From NCBI RefSeq assembly GCF_021398735.1, contig NZ_CP090349.1, positions 5,516,001 to 5,580,000 on the forward strand: 64,000 nt of DNA, written 5' to 3'. The translations under genes were made by a program, and so were the position numbers. The notes under the pieces are model-generated. The model was not told where the DNA came from. It saw only the letters and a list, made by a program, of their open reading frames with translations, and ran no database searches. The stretch comes from Methylobacterium oryzae (GTDB lineage Bacteria > Pseudomonadota > Alphaproteobacteria > Rhizobiales > Beijerinckiaceae). Below are positions 60,584 to 64,000 of this stretch, in pieces (position 1 is the first letter of the stretch; every line of letters starts with the position of its first letter).

Positions 60584-61144
60584 TCAGCGGCCGCGCGCCG
60601 CGGCGAGGCCCGGCGCGGCGAGATGGGCGATCGCGGTTCCGGACAGTCCGGCGGCCGCCTCGGCACGGAGGGTGAAGCGGGTGAGGCGCCATCCGTCGGG
60701 ATCGAGCCCGGCCACGGTGGCGAGGACGTCGCGCCCGGCCGCGATGTCGCGCCCGCGTCCCCGCTCGTCGTCGCGCAGGGCGGCGAGATCCTCCGCGGGC
60801 CCGACGAGACGCGTCTCCTCCGAGAGGGCGCCCGCCGCGTCCCCCGGCCCGAACGCGGCTGCGACCGCCAGCCACGTCTCGATGCGCGGCCGGCCGAAGC
60901 TCGCGATCACGGCGCCGAACCCAGCCCCGGCCAGGAACGCGGCGGCGGCGCCGGCATCCTGCCAGAGATAGAGAGAGCTGTAGGCGTTGGCGGCGGCCCC
61001 GCGCGCCCGGTCCTCGACCGTGAAGGCCTTGAAGACGAGGCCGGGCACCGCGTCCCAGGCCGGCGCGCGGGCGGCGACGCGCGCGCGGATCCTGTCCATG
61101 GCGTAGTCGGCCGGCAGACGATGGCGGTAGCGGGTGATCAGCAT
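60584..61144 (-). CDS. DUF4865 family protein
   Basis: A 186-residue protein of the DUF4865 family. It starts MLITRYRHRLPADYAMDRIR, then has PGLVFKAFTVEDRARGAAANAYSSLYLW and a central FLAGAGFGAVIASFGRP, all typical of the family. The fold resembles a dimeric alpha/beta barrel. The start at 61144 gives the usual N-terminus; an upstream in-frame ATG adds an unrelated lead. It is the first gene of the unit with the tautomerase. Function unknown; recurrent pairing with tautomerases and LysR regulators suggests small-molecule conversion. Confidence 0.85.
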   Translation of the reverse strand: MLITRYRHRLPADYAMDRIRARVAARAPAWDAVPGLVFKAFTVEDRARGAAANAYSSLYLWQDAGAAAAFLAGAGFGAVIASFGRPRIETWLAVAAAFGPGDAAGALSEETRLVGPAEDLAALRDDERGRGRDIAAGRDVLATVAGLDPDGWRLTRFTLRAEAAAGLSGTAIAHLAAPGLAAARGR

Positions 61145-61197
61145 GGGGCACTCCCGAAGAGGCCCGCAGGCTTGCACGCCGCCTCGATAACGGGGAC

Positions 61198-61213
61198 ATA
61201 TCGGCGCTGATAT
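61198..61213. promoter_or_regulatory. LysR-type operator between DUF4865 and the LysR gene
   Basis: ATATC and GATAT form a perfect inverted repeat around six bases, inside an 87-base divergent gap. The T/A spacing fits the LysR T-N11-A pattern. It is placed where the regulator could act on its own gene and on the DUF4865-tautomerase unit. Confidence 0.55.
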
Positions 61214-61231
61214 CTACGATAAGAGTGCGTT

Positions 61232-62110
61232 ATGGTCGCCGATCGTCCCCTCGACCTCGAAGGCGTCCTGGCCTTCGTGCGCGTGGTCGATCTCGGCAGC
61301 TTCACCCGTGCCGCCGAGGCGCTCGCCACGTCGCAGGCGGCGATCAGCCTGCGGCTGAAGCGGCTCGAGGACCGGCTCGGCACGCGCCTCCTGGACCGGA
61401 CCCCGCGGCACGTGGACCTGACGCGCCAGGGCGCCCTGTTCCTGCCGGCCGCTCGGCGCCTCCTGGACGCCCATGACAGCGCCGTGGCCGACGCGGCGAC
61501 GGCGCAGCCCGCCCGGCTCAGCCTCGGGATCAGCGACCACGTCGCCGGCCCCGATCTGCCGGTGCTGCTGCGGCGCCTGGGCCTGGATCGGGCCGGGCTG
61601 ATCACGGAGGTGCGGATCGTCCCGTCGCGCGATCTCGCGGCCGCGTTCGGATCCTCCGGCGAGGGCGGCTACGACGCGGTGATCTTCCGGACGGAAGACG
61701 AGGCCGGCCACGGCGGCGCGGTCCTGGCGGAGGAGCGGCTGGGCTGGTTCGCCGCACCGGATTTCCCGGCGCCCCGGCCGGGCGAGACGCTGCGGCTGGC
61801 GGGACTCGCGGGCCCCTGCACGGTCCGGGGCGCGGCGACGCGGGTTCTCGACGCGGCCGGGCTCCCCTGGACCGAGGTCTTCGTCGGCGGCGGCGTGCTG
61901 GCGGTGGGGGCGGCCGTGATGGCGGGGCTGGCGGTGGCGGCCCTGGCGCCGAGCACGGCACCGGCCGGCGCCGTGGAGGTCGGCGGCCGGTTCGGGCTAC
62001 CCGAACTGCCGCGCACCTTCGTGGTCCTGCGCGCCCGCCGCCTGGCCGGGCGCCCCGCCGAGGCGCTGCGCGCCCTGGCGGCGGCGTATCGCGGTCCCGG
62101 CGGCCGCTGA
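61232..62110 (+). CDS. LysR family transcriptional regulator
   Basis: A 292-residue LysR regulator. The N-terminal winged helix-turn-helix (~8-65) contains FVRVVDLGSFTRAAEALATSQ and then SLRLKRLEDRLGTRLLDR. The C-terminal effector domain (~95-290) has LSLGISDHVAGPDLP. It is somewhat Ala/Gly-rich and short of conserved cysteines. Divergent position and a shared operator at 61198 make the DUF4865-tautomerase pair its likely target. The inducer is unknown. Confidence 0.92.
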   Translation: MVADRPLDLEGVLAFVRVVDLGSFTRAAEALATSQAAISLRLKRLEDRLGTRLLDRTPRHVDLTRQGALFLPAARRLLDAHDSAVADAATAQPARLSLGISDHVAGPDLPVLLRRLGLDRAGLITEVRIVPSRDLAAAFGSSGEGGYDAVIFRTEDEAGHGGAVLAEERLGWFAAPDFPAPRPGETLRLAGLAGPCTVRGAATRVLDAAGLPWTEVFVGGGVLAVGAAVMAGLAVAALAPSTAPAGAVEVGGRFGLPELPRTFVVLRARRLAGRPAEALRALAAAYRGPGGR

Positions 62111-62132
62111 GCGGCCGCCGGCTCGTCCTGCC

Positions 62133-62633
62133 TCAGGAGGCGAGCGGGCCCTGGGCGCCCTGCTGCTCCATCACCTTCTGCCGGTAGAGGCCGACGAAAT
62201 CGATCGGGTCGATGTACAGGGGCGGGAAGCCGCCGTTGCGCACCGCCTCGGCCACGATCTGGCGGGCGAAGGGGAAGAGCAGGCGCGGGCACTCGATCAT
62301 CACCGCCGGATGGATCTGGTCGGCCGGGATGTTGAGGAGCCGGAAAACGCCGGCATAGGTCACCTCGAAGGCGAACAGCACCTCGTTCTGGATCTTGGCG
62401 TCGCCCTCGAGCTTCAACTCGACCTCGAAATCGGTCTCCGAGAGCTGCTGCGCGTTGACGTTCACCTGGATGTTGATCTGCGGCCCCTGGCCCTCCTTGG
62501 GCTGGAGCGAGCGCGGTGCGTTCGGATTCTCGAAGGACAGGTCCTTCGTGTACTGCGCCAGGGCGTTGATGGTCGGCGCATCGCCCTGCGGCATGCCGCC
62601 GCCGTTGCCGTTCGCTGCCGGGGAATCGGCCAT
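62133..62633 (-). CDS. secB: protein-export chaperone SecB
   Basis: A 166-residue SecB, a tetrameric chaperone that keeps preproteins unfolded and passes them to SecA. After an unstructured lead ([14 protein letters not shown]) it has [19 protein letters not shown] near residue 22, [20 protein letters not shown] near 53 and [20 protein letters not shown] near 115, then [23 protein letters not shown] eight bases ahead decides the ATG at 62633 over the one at 62642. Confidence 0.96.
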   Translation of the reverse strand: MADSPAANGNGGGMPQGDAPTINALAQYTKDLSFENPNAPRSLQPKEGQGPQINIQVNVNAQQLSETDFEVELKLEGDAKIQNEVLFAFEVTYAGVFRLLNIPADQIHPAVMIECPRLLFPFARQIVAEAVRNGGFPPLYIDPIDFVGLYRQKVMEQQGAQGPLAS

Positions 62634-62979
62634 GCGGATCATCCTTCTCGATCGACCGGCAGGGCCGGCGCGGGTTGTTGTCGCGGCGGGAGCGGCTGGA
62701 TCACGCCGCGGAACTGCCCAAACGGCAGGGCCGCTAACACGCGGGCCGGGCCTGGACAAGCGAGCGGGCGCGGCGCTGGCGCCGGCGGCCCCCACGACCC
62801 ATATCGACCGGATCGCAATTGACGCGTGGGTTCGATCGTCCGGCCGACACAACCGGCTCGCTCCCGACGCGTTGGTCGGATATGAGTCGGCCAGACCTCT
62901 GCGCGCTTAGCCGGCGCCGCACCGCGCGCGACCTGAGCAAGGGGCACAGGGTCTCGCCGCGGCCACCATCGGATCGGTG
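62634..62979. other. 346-base divergent gap between secB and the Tim44-like gene
   Basis: No gene is seen. It should hold the promoters of secB (minus) and of the Tim44-like gene (plus), but no strong -35/-10 pair is visible. The sequence is GC-rich throughout apart from a few short AT patches (CGCAATTGACGCG near 62815). I see no conserved hairpin or repeat. Confidence 0.45.
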
Positions 62980-63693
62980 ATGCAGGACAGTTTCGACGTT
63001 ACGACGATCATCTTCCTCGCGCTGGCCGTCTTCGTGATCTGGCGTCTGCGCTCGGTGCTCGGTCAGAAGACGGGGGCCGAGCGCTCGCCGTTCAAACCGG
63101 TCGACCGCAGCCGGACTGAGCCCCAGGCGCGCTCCGACGGCGACAACGTCGTTCGCCTGCCCGGCGCCGACCGGGTCCAGGCCGCGCCGCAGCCCGCCGC
63201 CGCCCCGCGGGACTGGCGCGGGATCGCCGAGCCGGGATCCGAGGTCGCGCGCGGCCTGGAGGCCTGCATCCAGGCGGAGCCAAGCTTCGATCCCCGCGCT
63301 TTCATCGAGGGCGCCAAGTCGGCCTACGAAGCCATCATGATCGCCTTCGCCAAGGGTGACCGGAAGACCCTGCGCGGCCTCCTCTCGAAAGAGGTCGGCG
63401 AGGCGTTCGAGCGGGCGATCGCCGAGCGCGAGCGCAACCGGCAGACGCTCGAGACCACCTTCGTGTCGATCGACAAGGCCGAGATCGTCGCCGTCGAGGT
63501 GCGCAACCGCGTGGCGCACGTCACCGTCCGCTTCCTGTCGAACCTGATCACCGCCACCCGCGACGCCGACGGCAAGGTGGTGGACGGCAGCGCCGAGACG
63601 GTGGTCGAGGTGCCGGATGTCTGGACCTTCGCCCGCACGCTTGGCTCGCGGGACCCGAACTGGCAGCTCGTGGCCACCGAGGCCGGCGCCTGA
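62980..63693 (+). CDS. Tim44-like domain protein
   Basis: A 237-residue protein with one N-terminal membrane anchor (DVTTIIFLALAVFVIWRL, residues 8-25), a polar linker, and a Tim44/MBA1-like domain from about 95 (FDPRAFIEGAKSAYEAIMIAF) to the end (VVEVPDVWTFARTLGSRDPN). In alphaproteobacteria the homologue (TimA type) sits beside secB and mltA, as here. The mitochondrial relative tethers the import motor. The bacterial role is unresolved, with envelope transport or assembly likely. The ATG at 62980 is chosen; a GTG directly before it is possible. Confidence 0.9.
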   Translation: MQDSFDVTTIIFLALAVFVIWRLRSVLGQKTGAERSPFKPVDRSRTEPQARSDGDNVVRLPGADRVQAAPQPAAAPRDWRGIAEPGSEVARGLEACIQAEPSFDPRAFIEGAKSAYEAIMIAFAKGDRKTLRGLLSKEVGEAFERAIAERERNRQTLETTFVSIDKAEIVAVEVRNRVAHVTVRFLSNLITATRDADGKVVDGSAETVVEVPDVWTFARTLGSRDPNWQLVATEAGA

Positions 63694-63731
63694 GTCCGTG
63701 ACCGGCGTTCCGTGACGATCTTGCCGTGCCG

Positions 63732-64000
63732 ATGTCCCGCGCCCGGTCCGGAGCAGTCCCGGCCGCCCTCCTCGCGTCCCTCCTGAGTCATGCCGTGTCC
63801 GCCGCGCCGACGGCAGTCGGCGGCGCGGTGCTGACCCCCGTGGCCGCGGCGGACCTGCCGGGCTTCCCCGGCGCGGGGGCTGAGGCGGCGCTCGACGCCT
63901 TCCGCCGCGTCTGCGCGGCCCCGCCGCCCGCCCTGCCCCAGCCCGACGGCGTCGCGGGAGATCCGGCCGCCCTCGCCGAGGCCTGCGCGGCCGCCGCCGG
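63732..64000 (+). CDS. mltA: membrane-bound lytic murein transglycosylase A, N-terminal fragment
   Basis: The open frame starts with ATG at 63732 and runs off the window end with no stop. The first ~24 residues form a signal peptide (VPAALLASLLSHAVSAAP). The next part, VLTPVAAADLPGFPGAG, matches the opening of mature MltA-type transglycosylases, followed by a helix with ALDAFRRVCAAPPPALP. The catalytic domain lies beyond the window. Position after the Tim44-like gene is the usual alphaproteobacterial order. The frame is reliable from codon usage; the identification is by position and this short segment. Confidence 0.75.
   Translation, partial: MSRARSGAVPAALLASLLSHAVSAAPTAVGGAVLTPVAAADLPGFPGAGAEAALDAFRRVCAAPPPALPQPDGVAGDPAALAEACAAAA

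Noticed and set aside
1-64000. Insertion sequences, prophage, integron, CRISPR or toxin-antitoxin islands
   Set aside because: No transposase, integrase, phage structural gene, repeat-spacer array or toxin pair was recognised on either strand.

Overview
The window is high-GC DNA, dense in genes, from an alphaproteobacterial methylotroph, very probably Methylobacterium. The deciding evidence is a complete serine-cycle block on the minus strand (sgaA-hprA-mtdA-fchA-mtkA-mtkB-ppc-mclA, 12735 down to 2191), the gene order known from Methylobacterium extorquens. Supporting evidence is a typical alphaproteobacterial neighbourhood (bolA, J-domain protein, cobS/cobT, rpmB, Suv3-like helicase, S4 protein, fdxA, carD, rpoH-type sigma). 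I see no tRNA, rRNA, insertion sequence, prophage or CRISPR array.

Layout. 1-2003: the tail of a PIG-L deacetylase, a NodS-like methyltransferase and a GT2 glycosyltransferase with overlapping stop/start codons, an apparent glycoconjugate-tailoring operon cut by the window edge. 2191-12735: serine cycle. SgaA, HprA, MtdA, FchA, Ppc, MtkAB and MclA together run C1-tetrahydrofolate interconversion and turn glyoxylate plus serine-derived C3 units into malyl-CoA and then acetyl-CoA plus glyoxylate. 13255-15840: LpxH-like phosphatase, GT4 glycosyltransferase, rnhB. 15854-31473: chemoreceptor, radical SAM protein, amino-acid permease, moaB, maiA, type II NADH dehydrogenase, a large hybrid histidine kinase, an O-antigen-ligase-like protein and a CobW-family GTPase behind a Zur-like box. 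31767-37929: three-gene RND heavy-metal-type efflux system. 37940-44921: orphan hook-like protein, YjbQ, ATP-dependent DNA ligase with its MBL-fold exonuclease, TPR-methyltransferase, DUF1275, arfB, bolA. 45030-49270: J-domain protein and cobS-DUF29-cobT (aerobic cobaltochelatase). 49620-58664: rpmB, DUF3108, DUF1330, Suv3-like helicase, S4 protein, fdxA, carD, rpoH-like sigma factor with an EcfG-type promoter. 58818-64000: MFS transporter, tautomerase/DUF4865 pair with divergent LysR regulator, secB, Tim44-like protein and the start of mltA.

Non-coding structure stands out. Four copies of a ~90-bp imperfect palindromic repeat lie at 2030, 8602, 25576 and 49376. Every wide gap inside the serine-cycle cluster carries a different stem-loop, while the tight junctions carry none. 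The fchA/mtkA gap holds a minus-strand terminator-like hairpin, a candidate promoter and a LysR-type motif. This suggests two transcription units, sgaA-hprA-mtdA-fchA and mtkA-mtkB-ppc-mclA. The Suv3-like helicase has no ATG, GTG or TTG upstream of its Walker A motif and may start at ATC. I see no clearly new multi-gene system. The nearest candidates are the PIG-L/NodS-like/GT2 cluster and the zinc-finger-like J-domain protein. All functional names rest on motif recognition by eye; no database search was run.
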